Shown here: one piece after another, positions 52,100 to 61,185 of the stretch | How the letters are laid out: each line of letters starts with the position of its first letter | Position numbering within the stretch: position 1 is the first letter of the stretch | Origin: Methylobacterium organophilum | Lineage (GTDB): Bacteria > Pseudomonadota > Alphaproteobacteria > Rhizobiales > Beijerinckiaceae | Direction: 5' to 3' | DNA: 64,000 nt | Assembly: GCF_022179465.1 (NCBI RefSeq) | Contig: NZ_BPQV01000013.1 | Coordinates: 115,238-179,237 of the forward strand | Position numbers and translations under genes: made by a program | Notes under the pieces: model-generated | Databases searched by the model: none | Told to the model about the DNA's origin: nothing | What the model saw: only the letters and a program-made list of their open reading frames with translations

Positions 52100-54373
52100 A
52101 TGGCCCCCAACGACAGGACCGCCACGAACGGAATCGGCAAGCCGGCCGTGGCGCGCTCGCGGATCCGCGAAGGCTCGCCCCATCCCTGCGGGGCGACCTG
52201 GGACGGGATGGGCGTGAACTTCGCGCTGTTCTCCGCCCACGCCACAAAGGTCGAACTCTGCCTGTTCGACGATGCCGGGGAGAAGGAAATCGACCGGATC
52301 GAGCTGCCGGAATACACGGACGAGGTCTGGCACGGCTACCTGCCGGATGCCCGCCCCGGCACGATCTACGGCTACCGGGTGCATGGGCCCTACGCCCCCG
52401 AGGCCGGGCACCGCTTCAACCCGAACAAGCTGCTCATCGACCCCTATGCCAAGGGCCTCGTCGGCACCATCCAGTGGAACCCGGCCCTGTTCGGCTACCA
52501 GATGGAGAGCGGCGACGACCTGACCTTCGACGAGCGCGATTCCGCCCCCTTCACCCGCCGCTCCCGGGTGATCGACCCGGCCTTCACCTGGGGCCGGGAC
52601 CGCAAGCCCCACGTGCCGTGGGAGCGGACCATCGTCTACGAGACCCACGTGAAGGGCTTCACCAAGCTGCACCCGGCCGTGCCGGAGAAGCACCGCGGCA
52701 CCTATGCCGGCATGGGCCACCCGGCCGTGCTCGACTACATCAAGAGCCTCGGCGTGACCTCGGTGGAGCTGCTGCCGGTCCATTCCTTCGTGCAGGACGA
52801 TTACCTGCAGCAGAAGGACCTGATCAATTACTGGGGCTACAACACGATCTCTTTCTTCACCCCCGCCCGGCGCTACGCCGCGGTGCCGGATTTCGCCTTC
52901 TCCGAGTTCAAGGAGATGGTGGCGCGCATGCACGGCGCCGGCCTCGAGGTGATCCTCGACGTGGTCTACAACCACACGGCGGAGGGCAACGAGAAGGGTC
53001 CGACCCTCTCCTTCAAGGGCATCGACAACGCCTCCTACTACCGGCTGCTGCCGAACCAGGAGCGCTACTACATCAACGACACGGGCACCGGGAACACCTT
53101 CAACCTGTCGCATCCGCGGGTGCTGCAGCTCGTCACCGATTCCCTACGCTACTGGGCGACGGAGATGCGGGTCGACGGCTTCCGCTTCGACCTCGCCACG
53201 ATCCTGGGGCGCGAGCCCTACGGCTTCGACGAGGGCGGCGGCTTCCTCGACACCTGCCGGCAGGACCCGGTGCTGAACGCGGTCAAGCTCATCGCCGAGC
53301 CCTGGGATTGCGGCCCCGGAGGCTATCAGGTCGGCGGCTTCCCCCCCGGCTGGGCCGAGTGGAACGACCGCTTCCGCGACGACGTGCGCGGCTACTGGAA
53401 GGGCGATGGCGGCCTGCTGCCGGGCCTCGCCTCCCGCATCACGGCCTCGGCCGACAAGTTCAACAAGCGGGGGCGCCGGCCCTGGGCGAGCGTGAACTTC
53501 ATCACCGCCCATGACGGCTTCACCCTCAACGACACGGTCTCCTACAACGAGAAGCACAACGAGGCGAACGGCGAGGGCAACCGCGACGGCCACGGCCACA
53601 ACCTCTCCTTCAATTACGGGGTCGAGGGGCCGACCGACGATCCGCAGATCCGCTCCGTGCGCCTGCGCCAGATGCGCAACATGCTGGCGACGCTGTTCCT
53701 GTCGAAGGGCACGCCGATGCTGCTGGCCGGCGACGAGTTCGCCCGCACGCAGCAGGGCAACAACAACGCCTATTGCCAGGACAACGAGGTCTCCTGGGTC
53801 GATTGGGGCGCCATCGGCCCGGAGGAGCGCGACCTCGCCGAGTTCACCCAGCGCCTGATCCTCCTGCGCAACGCCCTGCCGATGCTGTCGCGCGGGCGCT
53901 TCGTGACGGGGGCCTACGACGAGGAACTCGGCGTCAAGGACGTGACCTGGCTGACGCCGGCGGGCACGGAGATGACCCCGGAGAACTGGAACGACGCCGC
54001 CTCGCGCTCCCTCGCCGTGCTCCTCGACGGGCGTGCCCAGGCGAGCGGCATCCACCGCCGCGGCGGGGACGCGACCCTGCTCCTCTACTTCAACGCCTAT
54101 CACGACGTGGTGGGGTTCACCTTCCCCGAGACGCCGGGCGGCGTGGCCTGGACGCGCCTCCTCGACACCAACCTGCCGGACGACCAGGAGGTGGCGAGCT
54201 TCGCCGTGGGCGACACCTACGCGGTGACCGGCCGCTCCATGCTGATGTTCGTGCTCAAGCCCGAGGAATCGGAGGGCGAGGCGAGCGAGATGGAGCGCTC
54301 CTACCAGTACGTGATGCAGGCCTTCGAGCGGGCCAATATCGAGACCGTGCGTTTCGGCCTGGACGAGGAATAG
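52100..54373 (+). CDS. glgX: Glycogen debranching enzyme GlgX
   Basis: 757 residues from the ATG at 52100 with GGAG upstream. N-terminal CBM48-like domain (VNFALFSAHATKVELCLFDD), GH13 catalytic core and C-terminal beta domain. Catalytic residues: Asp364 in VDGFRFDLA, Glu400 in IAEPWD and Asp472 in TAHDGF; the debranching-type YNEKHNEANGE loop follows. It cleaves alpha-1,6 branches of phosphorylase-limit glycogen. No other glycogen genes are in the window. The tail after about 735 is charged. Confidence 0.96.
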   Translation: MAPNDRTATNGIGKPAVARSRIREGSPHPCGATWDGMGVNFALFSAHATKVELCLFDDAGEKEIDRIELPEYTDEVWHGYLPDARPGTIYGYRVHGPYAPEAGHRFNPNKLLIDPYAKGLVGTIQWNPALFGYQMESGDDLTFDERDSAPFTRRSRVIDPAFTWGRDRKPHVPWERTIVYETHVKGFTKLHPAVPEKHRGTYAGMGHPAVLDYIKSLGVTSVELLPVHSFVQDDYLQQKDLINYWGYNTISFFTPARRYAAVPDFAFSEFKEMVARMHGAGLEVILDVVYNHTAEGNEKGPTLSFKGIDNASYYRLLPNQERYYINDTGTGNTFNLSHPRVLQLVTDSLRYWATEMRVDGFRFDLATILGREPYGFDEGGGFLDTCRQDPVLNAVKLIAEPWDCGPGGYQVGGFPPGWAEWNDRFRDDVRGYWKGDGGLLPGLASRITASADKFNKRGRRPWASVNFITAHDGFTLNDTVSYNEKHNEANGEGNRDGHGHNLSFNYGVEGPTDDPQIRSVRLRQMRNMLATLFLSKGTPMLLAGDEFARTQQGNNNAYCQDNEVSWVDWGAIGPEERDLAEFTQRLILLRNALPMLSRGRFVTGAYDEELGVKDVTWLTPAGTEMTPENWNDAASRSLAVLLDGRAQASGIHRRGGDATLLLYFNAYHDVVGFTFPETPGGVAWTRLLDTNLPDDQEVASFAVGDTYAVTGRSMLMFVLKPEESEGEASEMERSYQYVMQAFERANIETVRFGLDEE

Positions 54374-54466
54374 GCCTCGGGCCAGATGCGACCGGAGGCG
54401 AGGCCCGCGCGTTGAAGCGTGCGGGCCTTTCCATGGCGAACGGGCCAGTGCGAGAGGGGCAAGGGC

Positions 54467-54850
54467 GTGTCGGCAAAGATCCTGCTGGTCGAGGACCACG
54501 AGGAGATCTGGGATTTTCTCTCCCGTCGCCTGCGGCGGCGCGGCTACGAGGTGATGCTCGCCCATGACGGGGAGGCCGGCGTCGCCCAGGCCCGGACCGG
54601 GCGGCCCGACGTGATCCTCCTCGACATGAACCTGCCGGTGCTCGACGGCTGGTCGGCGGCCCGCGCCCTCAAGTCGAACGCCGAGACCAAGGACATCCCG
54701 ATCATCGCGCTCACGGCGCATGCCATGTCCGGCGACCGGGACAAGGCGATCCAGGCGGGCTGCGACGACTATCATCCCAAGCCGGTCGACTTCTCCAAGC
54801 TCGTCGGCCAGATCACCGCCGCCCTGGGCGAAGCCGAGCCCGCGGCCTGA
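54467..54850 (+). CDS. Single-domain response regulator (DivK/CheY-like)
   Basis: 127 residues from the GTG at 54467, after GAGAGGGG and AAGGG. It is a receiver only: acidic pair in VEDHEE, phospho-acceptor Asp53 in LLDMNLP, Thr in ALTAHAMSGD and Lys in YHPKPVDFS. The ALTAHAM and KPVDF motifs are typical of DivK-type and hybrid-kinase receivers. No kinase is adjacent. It is 5 bp upstream of the AI-2E family transporter gene, in one operon. Confidence 0.92.
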   Translation: MSAKILLVEDHEEIWDFLSRRLRRRGYEVMLAHDGEAGVAQARTGRPDVILLDMNLPVLDGWSAARALKSNAETKDIPIIALTAHAMSGDRDKAIQAGCDDYHPKPVDFSKLVGQITAALGEAEPAA

Positions 54851-54855
54851 CGCCC

Positions 54856-56820
54856 ATGACCGAGGATCCCCTCACCGCCCGGCTGATGCGACAGGCCCTG
54901 CCGATCTTCGTCGCCCTGGCCTCGCTGCTCGTGGTGGTGACACTCGCCGTCGCCCTCAATCTGGGGCGGGACATCCTCGTCCCGATCACCCTGGCGATTC
55001 TCCTGAGCTTCGTGCTGGTGCCGGCCGTGCGCGGCCTGCGCCGCCTCGGCATGCCGCGGGCGCCGGCCGTGCTGCTCGTGGTTCTGCTCACCTTCGGCAC
55101 CCTCGGGGCGGTGGGCGTCCTGATCGCCCGGGAGGGCGCGCAGCTCGCCGCCGAGCTGCCGCGCTACACCCTGACGATCCGCGACAAGGTGGCGGCCCTG
55201 CGTGGGGCGGCGGCCGAGCAGGGCACCCTGTCGCGCATCCTCGACATGGCCCAGGACATCGGCGCCGCCCTGCAGCCGCCGGTGGAGGCGATCGCCGCCG
55301 AGGCCCAGATCGGCAGCCCCGGCCGGCCGATGCAGGTGGAGATCCACGAGGCGCGCTCGGGCCTGATCACCACCTTCCAGACCTATGCCGGCTCGGTGCT
55401 CCACCCCTTCGCCACGGCGGGCCTGATCCTGCTCTTCACGATCTTCATCCTGATGCAGCGGGAGGACCTGCGGAACCGGGCGATCCGGCTCGCCGGCTCC
55501 GGGGATCTGCGGCGCACGACGGCGGCGCTGGACGATGCCACGGCCCGCCTGAGCCGTTTCTTCCTGGCGCAGCTCGCCCTCAACGCCGCCTTCGGCCTCG
55601 TGATCGGCCTCGGCCTCTGGCTCATCGGCGTCCCCAGCCCGATCCTGTTCGGAGTGCTCGCCGCCATCCTGCGCTTCGTGCCCTATGTCGGCGCGGCGAT
55701 CAGCGCCGTGCTGCCCCTGGCCCTGGCGGCGGCGGTCGATCCCGGCTGGACGATGGTGATCCAGACAGCCCTGCTCTTCCTGATCGTCGAGCCCATCGCC
55801 GGGCACGTCGTCGAGCCCCTGCTCTACGGGCACTCGACCGGGCTCTCGCCGATCGCGGTGATCCTAGCGGCGACGATCTGGACCTTCCTGTGGGGACCGA
55901 TCGGCCTGGTGCTCGCCACCCCGCTCACGGTCTGCCTGGTGGTGCTCGGCCGGCATGTCGAGCGCCTGTGGTATCTCGACGTGATCCTCGGCGACCGCCC
56001 GGCCCTGACGCCGCCGGAGATCCTCTACCAGCGCATGCTGGCCGGCGACCCGGCGGAGGCGATCGACCAGGGCCTGCAATTCCTGAAGGAGCGGGCGCTC
56101 GTCACCTATTACGACGAGGTGGTGCTCGCCGCGCTCCGGCTGGCGCAGCAGGATCTCTCCCGAGGCGGCTTCGACGCCGCCCGCCAGGCGGAGATGCGCG
56201 CGGCCTTCCGTCTCGTGGTCGAACGCCTTGGCCGGGCGCGCCGGCGCCGAAGCCGCCGCCGGAGCAGCGAAGCCGCCGCCGCCCTCGCCGCCATCGGCCC
56301 CGACCGGCGCTCCGCCGGCATCGTGCTCGGCAGCGCGGATCTCGCCGAAGCCTGGCGCGCCCGCTATCCGGTCCTCTGCGTGGCGAGCCGCGGCGTGTTC
56401 GACGAGGCCGCCGCGACCATGCTCGGCCAGATCCTGGAGCGCCACGGCCTCGGCGCGGAAGTGATTCCCCTCCCCTCCTCCACCCGCGAGGCCCCCCCGG
56501 TCCAAGCCTTGAGCGGCACGGCCCTGGTCTGCCTGTCCTATCTCGAGCCGATCAGTCTCTCGCAGATCCGGCTCGCGGTGCGGGCCGCACGGCGCGCGAT
56601 CCCCGGGGTGAAGGTGCTTGTCGGCTTTTGGGGCGAGCGGGATCCGACCACGCTGGACGGGCTGCGCCGCGCCACCTCCGCCGATCTCCTGGTGACGTCC
56701 TTCAGCGACGCCCTCGACGCCGCCCTCGACTTGGCGCGGGCTGAACCGCAGCCGGAGACCAGACGGCAGGAGGGGCCGGCCTCGCCCCGGCTCGCGACAC
56801 CGCTGCCTGCCGCGATCTGA
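54856..56820 (+). CDS. AI-2E family transporter with C-terminal soluble domain
   Basis: 654 residues. The membrane part (1 to about 375) has the family layout: LVPITLAILLSFVLVP near the start, a long soluble helical insert, then ILRFVPYVGAAISAVLPLAL and VEPLLYGHSTGLSPIAVILA. After an arginine-rich linker (about 455-470) a soluble alpha/beta domain follows (about 480-625, VLCVASRGVFDEAAATMLGQ, VKVLVGFWGERD), which resembles a B12-binding-like Rossmann fold but lacks the DxHxxG cobalamin motif. Transported solute is unknown; the family has both AI-2 exporters and Na+/H+ antiporters. Confidence 0.88.
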   Translation: MTEDPLTARLMRQALPIFVALASLLVVVTLAVALNLGRDILVPITLAILLSFVLVPAVRGLRRLGMPRAPAVLLVVLLTFGTLGAVGVLIAREGAQLAAELPRYTLTIRDKVAALRGAAAEQGTLSRILDMAQDIGAALQPPVEAIAAEAQIGSPGRPMQVEIHEARSGLITTFQTYAGSVLHPFATAGLILLFTIFILMQREDLRNRAIRLAGSGDLRRTTAALDDATARLSRFFLAQLALNAAFGLVIGLGLWLIGVPSPILFGVLAAILRFVPYVGAAISAVLPLALAAAVDPGWTMVIQTALLFLIVEPIAGHVVEPLLYGHSTGLSPIAVILAATIWTFLWGPIGLVLATPLTVCLVVLGRHVERLWYLDVILGDRPALTPPEILYQRMLAGDPAEAIDQGLQFLKERALVTYYDEVVLAALRLAQQDLSRGGFDAARQAEMRAAFRLVVERLGRARRRRSRRRSSEAAAALAAIGPDRRSAGIVLGSADLAEAWRARYPVLCVASRGVFDEAAATMLGQILERHGLGAEVIPLPSSTREAPPVQALSGTALVCLSYLEPISLSQIRLAVRAARRAIPGVKVLVGFWGERDPTTLDGLRRATSADLLVTSFSDALDAALDLARAEPQPETRRQEGPASPRLATPLPAAI

Positions 56821-56966
56821 CCTCCGCGCCCCCGTCGACGGCGGCAACGGGTTCTTTACCGTCCCGGCAGCGTCGAGTGGAGCGGCCGCGCGAATGTGCG
56901 CCAGCGCATGCAGCGGCGGCAGGCCCGAGAATAGACCGCCCTTCTCCGGGGAGAAGGACGGGAGCG

Positions 56967-57113
56967 ATGCGCACGAAGCTGTTTCTGGTGGTGGCGGTGA
57001 TCGTCTTCCTGCTGGATGGTCACACGCGCGCATGGCGCGAACTGCGCAATCCCGATGCGGAACCCGGAAGCTTCGCGCGCACGGTGCTCGCCATCAAGCG
57101 GGCGCAGGCCTGA
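56967..57113 (+). CDS. 48-residue membrane or secreted peptide
   Basis: ATG at 56967 with GAAGG and GGAG upstream. The N-terminus MRTKLFLVVAVIVFLLDG is a membrane helix or uncleaved signal; the rest (RAWRELRNPDAEPGSFARTV) is soluble. No family recognised. It lies 146 bp after the AI-2E transporter gene and is convergent with the hypothetical gene at 57145. Confidence 0.55.
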   Translation: MRTKLFLVVAVIVFLLDGHTRAWRELRNPDAEPGSFARTVLAIKRAQA

Positions 57114-57144
57114 GACGCGCGCAGGCCTCGCCCTTTTCACCCGC

Positions 57145-57417
57145 CTAGACGCGGGCGGCGCGCGCCGTCGCGGAAGACGGCCTCAGAATGTGACCGCTGC
57201 GGCCGCCTTCGACGCGCCGCGTCGGGGAACCGGTGCTTTTCGAGAAACCGAGGGCTTCGACCGAAAGGCCGCCCTCGCGGATGCTCGCCGGAAGATCGGA
57301 ATGATCGTAGTAGCCGGCCTCGTGCGCCATGGCATCGAGCGCCTGGATCTCGCCGGCCGCCGCGCCGGTCCACAGAATGGCTCCGCTCGCGCCCTGCCGA
57401 ACCTGAAACACCTTCAT
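57145..57417 (-). CDS. Small hypothetical protein
   Basis: 90 residues from the ATG at 57417, supported by GGAGG five bases upstream; a longer frame runs back into tRNA-Phe and is rejected. The N-terminal half (MKVFQVRQGASGAILWTGAA, IQALDAMAHEAGYYDHSDLP) looks folded; the last 30 residues are Ser/Arg rich. No family recognised. Confidence 0.6.
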   Translation of the reverse strand: MKVFQVRQGASGAILWTGAAAGEIQALDAMAHEAGYYDHSDLPASIREGGLSVEALGFSKSTGSPTRRVEGGRSGHILRPSSATARAARV

Positions 57418-57626
57418 CGCCGCCTCCGCATCCTGCCCTGCGGAGACAAGCCCGGAAGGCGCATCGCGTTCCGGCGCGCTTGCGTGATCGGGAGGAACCT
57501 TCTCGACATGGAGGCCCGAGCCCCGCAACGAAGCCGGATTGCGACGCAGACCGACCGTCACGCGATCCGAAGGGGATGCTCTGGAAGGGAGCGCTAAGCC
57601 TCTGAAACGGCTTAAGAATGAGATGG

Positions 57627-57699
57627 TGCCCAGGGGCGGAATCGAACCACCGACACTGCGATTTTCAGTCGCATGCTCTACCAACTGAGCTACCTGGGC
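57627..57699 (-). tRNA. tRNA-Phe (GAA)
   Basis: Read leftward it starts GCCCAGG, with TAGCTCAGTTGGTAGAGCA as D-arm, stem TGCGA/TCGCA around loop CTGAAAA (anticodon GAA) and T-arm CGGTGGTTCGATTCCGCC. The acceptor closes with CCTGGGC and discriminator A. It lies downstream of yacG, a position common in related genomes. Confidence 0.96.
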
Positions 57700-57811
57700 G
57701 ACCGCCGGGCCGGCGCGGCGGCCTCGGCTGGAGCGGGGGTATAGTGAAGGGTTCGGGCCCTGTCCAGCCTCGCCGGCGCGCCAAACGACGAATTCGTGAC
57801 GCGCCCTTCCG

Positions 57812-58018
57812 TCAGGGCTCGCGCTCCCGCGAGGGCGGGGTTTCCTCCTCCCCGTCCAGGGGCTCGGAGATGACGTAGCGCTCGCCGAGCCAGCGGCCGA
57901 GATCGATGTCGGCGCAGCGGGTCGAGCAGAACGGGGCGGTCTCCGCTTGCGCGGGCTTGCCGCAGATCGGGCAGGTCGCGGCGAGGGCGGGCTTCCTGTT
58001 CGGTCGTGGTGCGCTCAT
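57812..58018 (-). CDS. yacG: DNA gyrase inhibitor YacG
   Basis: 68 residues with a zinc finger of four cysteines (CPIC 16-19, CSTRC 31-35), followed by [16 protein letters not shown], the YacG signature. It binds gyrase and restrains its activity. The ATG overlaps the maf stop by 4 bp (ATGA), so the two are translationally coupled. The acidic tail [12 protein letters not shown] is typical in length. Confidence 0.94.
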   Translation of the reverse strand: MSAPRPNRKPALAATCPICGKPAQAETAPFCSTRCADIDLGRWLGERYVISEPLDGEEETPPSREREP

Positions 58019-58701
58019 GCGATCGCGCCCCAGTTGCGGCGCACCGGGAAGCCTTCGCCTTCGAGCAGGCTCACGGTCTCGTAGAGCGGCAGGCCGACCA
58101 CGGCGCTGTGCGACCCCACGAGCTTGACGACGAAGGCACCGGCGAGCCCCTGGATGGCGTAGCCGCCCGCCTTGCCGCGCCATTCGCCGGAGGAGAGATA
58201 GGCCTCGATCTCCCGGGTGGAGAGGCGCTTGAAGCGCACGCGGCTCTCCACCAGACGCTCCCGGCGCCGGTCCTTCGGCGAGAGCACGCAGACCGCCGTG
58301 TAGACCCGGTGGGCTCGGCCGGAGAGCAGGCGCAGGCAATCGGCCGCCTCGTCGAGGCGTTCGGCCTTCGGCAGCACCCGGCGCCCCACCGCCACCACGG
58401 TGTCGGCCGCGATCAGGTAGCTCCCGCGCATGTCGTCCCGACGCCGCGCGGCGTCCTGCGCCACGTCGAGCTTGGACCGGGCGAGGCGCCGGGCGAGTTC
58501 CCGCGGCGATTCCGACTTGCGCGGCGTCTCGTCGATATCGGCGGGCAGCAGCGCGTCGGGCTCGATCCCGATCTGCTGCAGCAGGGCCAGCCGCCGCGGC
58601 GAGGCCGAGGCCAGCACGAGATGCGGACCAGCCACAGGCCTGTCCGGGGCGGACGTGGCGGCCGGATCCGTCGGCGCGTCTTGGAGAAGGGCGTCGTTCA
58701 T
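58015..58701 (-). CDS. maf: Maf nucleoside triphosphate pyrophosphatase
   Basis: 228 residues. Maf motifs are [51 protein letters not shown] with the catalytic Asp, and [16 protein letters not shown]. It hydrolyses dTTP/UTP and modified pyrimidine triphosphates for nucleotide-pool cleansing. It is in an operon with yacG. About 20 extra residues precede the core, so an internal start is possible though no better SD is seen. Confidence 0.95.
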   Translation of the reverse strand: MNDALLQDAPTDPAATSAPDRPVAGPHLVLASASPRRLALLQQIGIEPDALLPADIDETPRKSESPRELARRLARSKLDVAQDAARRRDDMRGSYLIAADTVVAVGRRVLPKAERLDEAADCLRLLSGRAHRVYTAVCVLSPKDRRRERLVESRVRFKRLSTREIEAYLSSGEWRGKAGGYAIQGLAGAFVVKLVGSHSAVVGLPLYETVSLLEGEGFPVRRNWGAIA

Positions 58702-58980
58702 GCGTCAGGCGTGCTTCGGGATGGGCAGGGAGCGAAACCGCAGGGTGCGGCCCGGGATCATTGGCCTCCGAGGCTACTGCAAGGCAACCGGCAAGGGAAC
58801 GTCGCCGCTCACCGCCCTCCCTCCCGAACGGCAAAACCCTGGCGCTCCTCATCCAGGCCGCGGCTCCGAAGCCGCCCGGCCCGGCAAGCACCACGTCCGC
58901 GTGGACAATCGGGCCGGGTCTGCTATGGTCCCCGCGCTTCGCTCGGCCAAGGCTGGGCGCCGCCCCGCCATGCGGGGCAT

Positions 58981-59055
58981 GCGGGCGTAGTTCAGTGGTA
59001 GAACGTCAGCTTCCCAAGCTGAATGTCGTCGGTTCGATCCCGATCGCCCGCTCCA
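58981..59055 (+). tRNA. tRNA-Gly (CCC), integration target
   Basis: Acceptor GCGGGCG pairs with CGCCCGC; D-arm TAGTTCAGTGGTAGAAC; anticodon stem TCAGC/GCTGA with loop TTCCCAA (anticodon CCC); T-arm GTCGGTTCGATCCCGATC. It ends TCCA with CCA encoded. An integrase gene reads toward it from 86 bp beyond, so its 3' end is the probable attachment core of the element at 59056 onward. Confidence 0.96.
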
Positions 59056-59141
59056 ATTATCCCATTGAAGCGTCAGCCTTTTTAACGCTCTACCGCTGAC
59101 CTCACGTTCCCCATGTTCCCCGACGCGTTCCTCATGGCCGT

Positions 59142-60365
59142 TCAGGCCGTGTTCTTCGCGCTCCGGTGGGCGATGCGAAGCGCCGCCACCTTCCGCGATT
59201 TTCCGACCGCGCCGCGCGAGTAGCGCGCCGTCGTCGATGCTTGTGTGTGAGCCGCTGCGGCCCGAGCGTCGTCGAGGTCGGCACCCGCATCTTCGGCCTC
59301 GGTGATGGCCCCGGCCCGCGCATCCATGTTCCAGATGTGATCCGGGATGCCCGCGGCGCGGGCCACGATGCGCCACTCGCGGCTGAAGGCGTCTCCGGCA
59401 TAAGGGCGCGCCGCCTTCTCATCGACGATCAGCGGGCCGACTCGCGCTGCGGTCGGAACGTGGTTCGCAACGCTCTGGACGTGGGGGCAGAGCGTCAGAT
59501 CGTGCGCAGCGATGGCGCCGGTCTTCGACGTGATCTTGCGGGTGATGCCGTCCAGGGTGATATCGGCCCAGGTCAGGCCGTTCACCCAGCGATGCCCGTT
59601 GAGGACGATGCCGCTTGCGGGCTCGCCCTCGGGGATCGGCTCCCACTCGCCGATCACGTCCTTCTGACGCAAGGCCGTGTCGAACTGCACGGCCGTCGCC
59701 AGCGCGAGGGACACGCGCCCCATCTCGATCGCCTTCGCGATGAAGGCCTCGACGTGGGGAAGGTCGAGCGTCACCCGCCGCCGGGCCGGCTGCGGGAAGC
59801 GTACTTCGGCCAGGATGGCCTTGAGCCGTGCGCAGCCAGGCAGCTCGGCCGAGACGCCATAGGAGAGCATCTCCCGCAGCTTTTTCATGAAGCCCCAGGC
59901 GCGGCGCAGCCGCCTCCGGCCGCCTGGCGTCTTCGCCTCCGCCAACGCTTTATGCCAACGCCACACATCTCCGAGCACGACTGCAGCAATCAGGCGATCG
60001 CCGATCGCATCCTCGATGAGTTTGAGGATGTAGAGATCCTTCTCGCGGGTCGTGTGCTTGAGCCGCTGGAAGGGACTGGCCTCATCGGTCTGGTAGCGGC
60101 GCGACAGACACCGAAACGTACCGTGGAAGGGGTTCTTCTCGCGCCCGCGACCCGAAGACCACTCCAGCATCTCGGCCTGCAAGCGCAGGCACGCTGCGCT
60201 GGTGAGGGTGTGCTGCGCCGGGTTATTCGGGTCGTAGGGCAGCCGCACTGTCTCGGGCCGATAGCCGACCTTCACGAGGTCGGCTCGCGCCACCCAATAC
60301 AGGGCATCCGGGCCGTTCTTGCGTTTCCGGCGCTTCAGGCCGGGCGCATTGAGATCAGAGGACAT
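59142..60365 (-). CDS. Tyrosine-type recombinase/integrase
   Basis: 407 residues from the ATG at 60365, with AGGAGA seven bases upstream; the TTG just before it is not needed. Catalytic features: Arg in FDTALRQKDVIGEW, then WNMDARAGAITEAEDAG in place of the usual HxLRH box (first His not conserved, Arg kept), AAHT with the His, and the nucleophile Tyr at about 382 in TARYSRG. This divergent box II is seen in integrases of alphaproteobacterial prophages. It reads toward tRNA-Gly, as tRNA-targeting integrases often do. Confidence 0.92.
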   Translation of the reverse strand: MSSDLNAPGLKRRKRKNGPDALYWVARADLVKVGYRPETVRLPYDPNNPAQHTLTSAACLRLQAEMLEWSSGRGREKNPFHGTFRCLSRRYQTDEASPFQRLKHTTREKDLYILKLIEDAIGDRLIAAVVLGDVWRWHKALAEAKTPGGRRRLRRAWGFMKKLREMLSYGVSAELPGCARLKAILAEVRFPQPARRRVTLDLPHVEAFIAKAIEMGRVSLALATAVQFDTALRQKDVIGEWEPIPEGEPASGIVLNGHRWVNGLTWADITLDGITRKITSKTGAIAAHDLTLCPHVQSVANHVPTAARVGPLIVDEKAARPYAGDAFSREWRIVARAAGIPDHIWNMDARAGAITEAEDAGADLDDARAAAAHTQASTTARYSRGAVGKSRKVAALRIAHRSAKNTA

Positions 60366-60609
60366 CAAGGTTCTCCTGTCCGTCGAGGGCGGATGCCCCG
60401 ACGCGGGAGAGACCGTAGCGCCGATCCCAATAGGCCTGCACCGCCGGCCAGTAGCGGGCCCCCATCAGGGGATCGACGCGGGGCAGCCCGTCGCGCTCGA
60501 GCACGATGGCCTTCGCGGCCCAGGCGGCCGGATCCTGGCTGAGCCGGCGGGCGATCTCGGTCTCGGAGGGGAACAGCCCCTCGTCGCTGTGCGCGGAGCG
60601 GCGGCCCAT
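60355..60609 (-). CDS. Integrase-linked small DNA-binding (AlpA/Xis-like) protein
   Basis: 84 residues from the ATG at 60609. Pattern FPSETEIARRLSQDPAAWAA and VLERDGLPRVDPLMGARYWP then AVQAYWDRRYGL resembles a winged helix found directly upstream of many alphaproteobacterial integrase genes. It overlaps the integrase start by 11 bp, so the two are coupled. The likely role is excisionase or integrase control, by inference. Confidence 0.72.
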   Translation of the reverse strand: MGRRSAHSDEGLFPSETEIARRLSQDPAAWAAKAIVLERDGLPRVDPLMGARYWPAVQAYWDRRYGLSRVGASALDGQENLDVL

Positions 60610-60610
60610 G

Positions 60611-60841
60611 TCAGCCCTCTCCCTCGCGCAGCGCCTGCTCAAGGCCCTGGATCAGCTCCGGCAGCTTCTCCCGCTTGAGGGAGATGCCTTTCTTGGTCGG
60701 GCGGCGCTCGGCGTCGGAATCGTCGAAGCTCGCGTAGATCCGGACATCGACGAGCTCGTGCCCGTTGAACTCGGTGAGCGCGACGCGCACCTCCTCGACG
60801 GCGTTCTTGGCGATGACGGCGACGACCTGCGGCTCGGGCAT
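60611..60841 (-). CDS. PC4/p15-type transcriptional coactivator domain protein
   Basis: 76 residues: KNAVEEVRVALTEFNGHELV then DVRIYASFDDSD and PTKKGISLKREKLPELIQGL match the PC4 single-stranded-DNA-binding fold (beta strands then a helix). Phage and bacterial members bind ssDNA as dimers and may support replication or recombination. The start ATG overlaps the upstream stop by one base (TGATG). It is 1 bp from the AlpA-like gene start. Confidence 0.8.
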   Translation of the reverse strand: MPEPQVVAVIAKNAVEEVRVALTEFNGHELVDVRIYASFDDSDAERRPTKKGISLKREKLPELIQGLEQALREGEG

Positions 60842-60987
60842 CAGGCGCCTCCCCGCCCGACTGGGCGCGTTTCCTGCAGCAGCTCGGCGGTCATCATCAG
60901 GCGGGCCGTCGCGACAGCCTCGCCGATGGCGGCGTAGACCGCGCCCATGTCGTCGGGCGCTGTGGGGAGAGGAAGCGGGGCGCTCAT
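60841..60987 (-). CDS. 48-residue phage-type ORF
   Basis: ATG at 60987 encodes MSAPLPLPTAPDDMGAVYAA then IGEAVATARLMMTAELLQ and a basic tail, ending at a stop that overlaps the PC4-like ATG. It has 4-bp overlap with the upstream ORF as well. The overlaps on both sides are the main support. It has a helical core and no known family. Confidence 0.6.
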   Translation of the reverse strand: MSAPLPLPTAPDDMGAVYAAIGEAVATARLMMTAELLQETRPVGRGGA

Positions 60988-61169
60988 GCGCGCCCCCAGC
61001 GGTCGGAGACGGCGAAGGCGTGCCCCGCGATCACCTGGGCAAGGGCTGGGCTCCGGACGCGCCCGAGCACCACGCGGGTACGCATCTCCTCAATCGACGG
61101 GAGATCGGGCGGCGAAGTCGGGACGGAACGAGATTGCCGCGGCGCGGCTCGTGCTGTAGAGCGGTCCAT
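60984..61169 (-). CDS. 61-residue hypothetical ORF of the element
   Basis: ATG at 61169. The sequence is basic and Ser/Pro rich at the start (MDRSTARAAPRQSRSVPTSP) and helical later (VLGRVRSPALAQVIAGHAFA). Its stop overlaps the next ORF by 4 bp (ATGA). The SD is weak. It is supported mainly by the chain of overlapping genes. Confidence 0.5.
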   Translation of the reverse strand: MDRSTARAAPRQSRSVPTSPPDLPSIEEMRTRVVLGRVRSPALAQVIAGHAFAVSDRWGRA

Positions 61170-61185
61170 GCAAAATTGACCTTTT

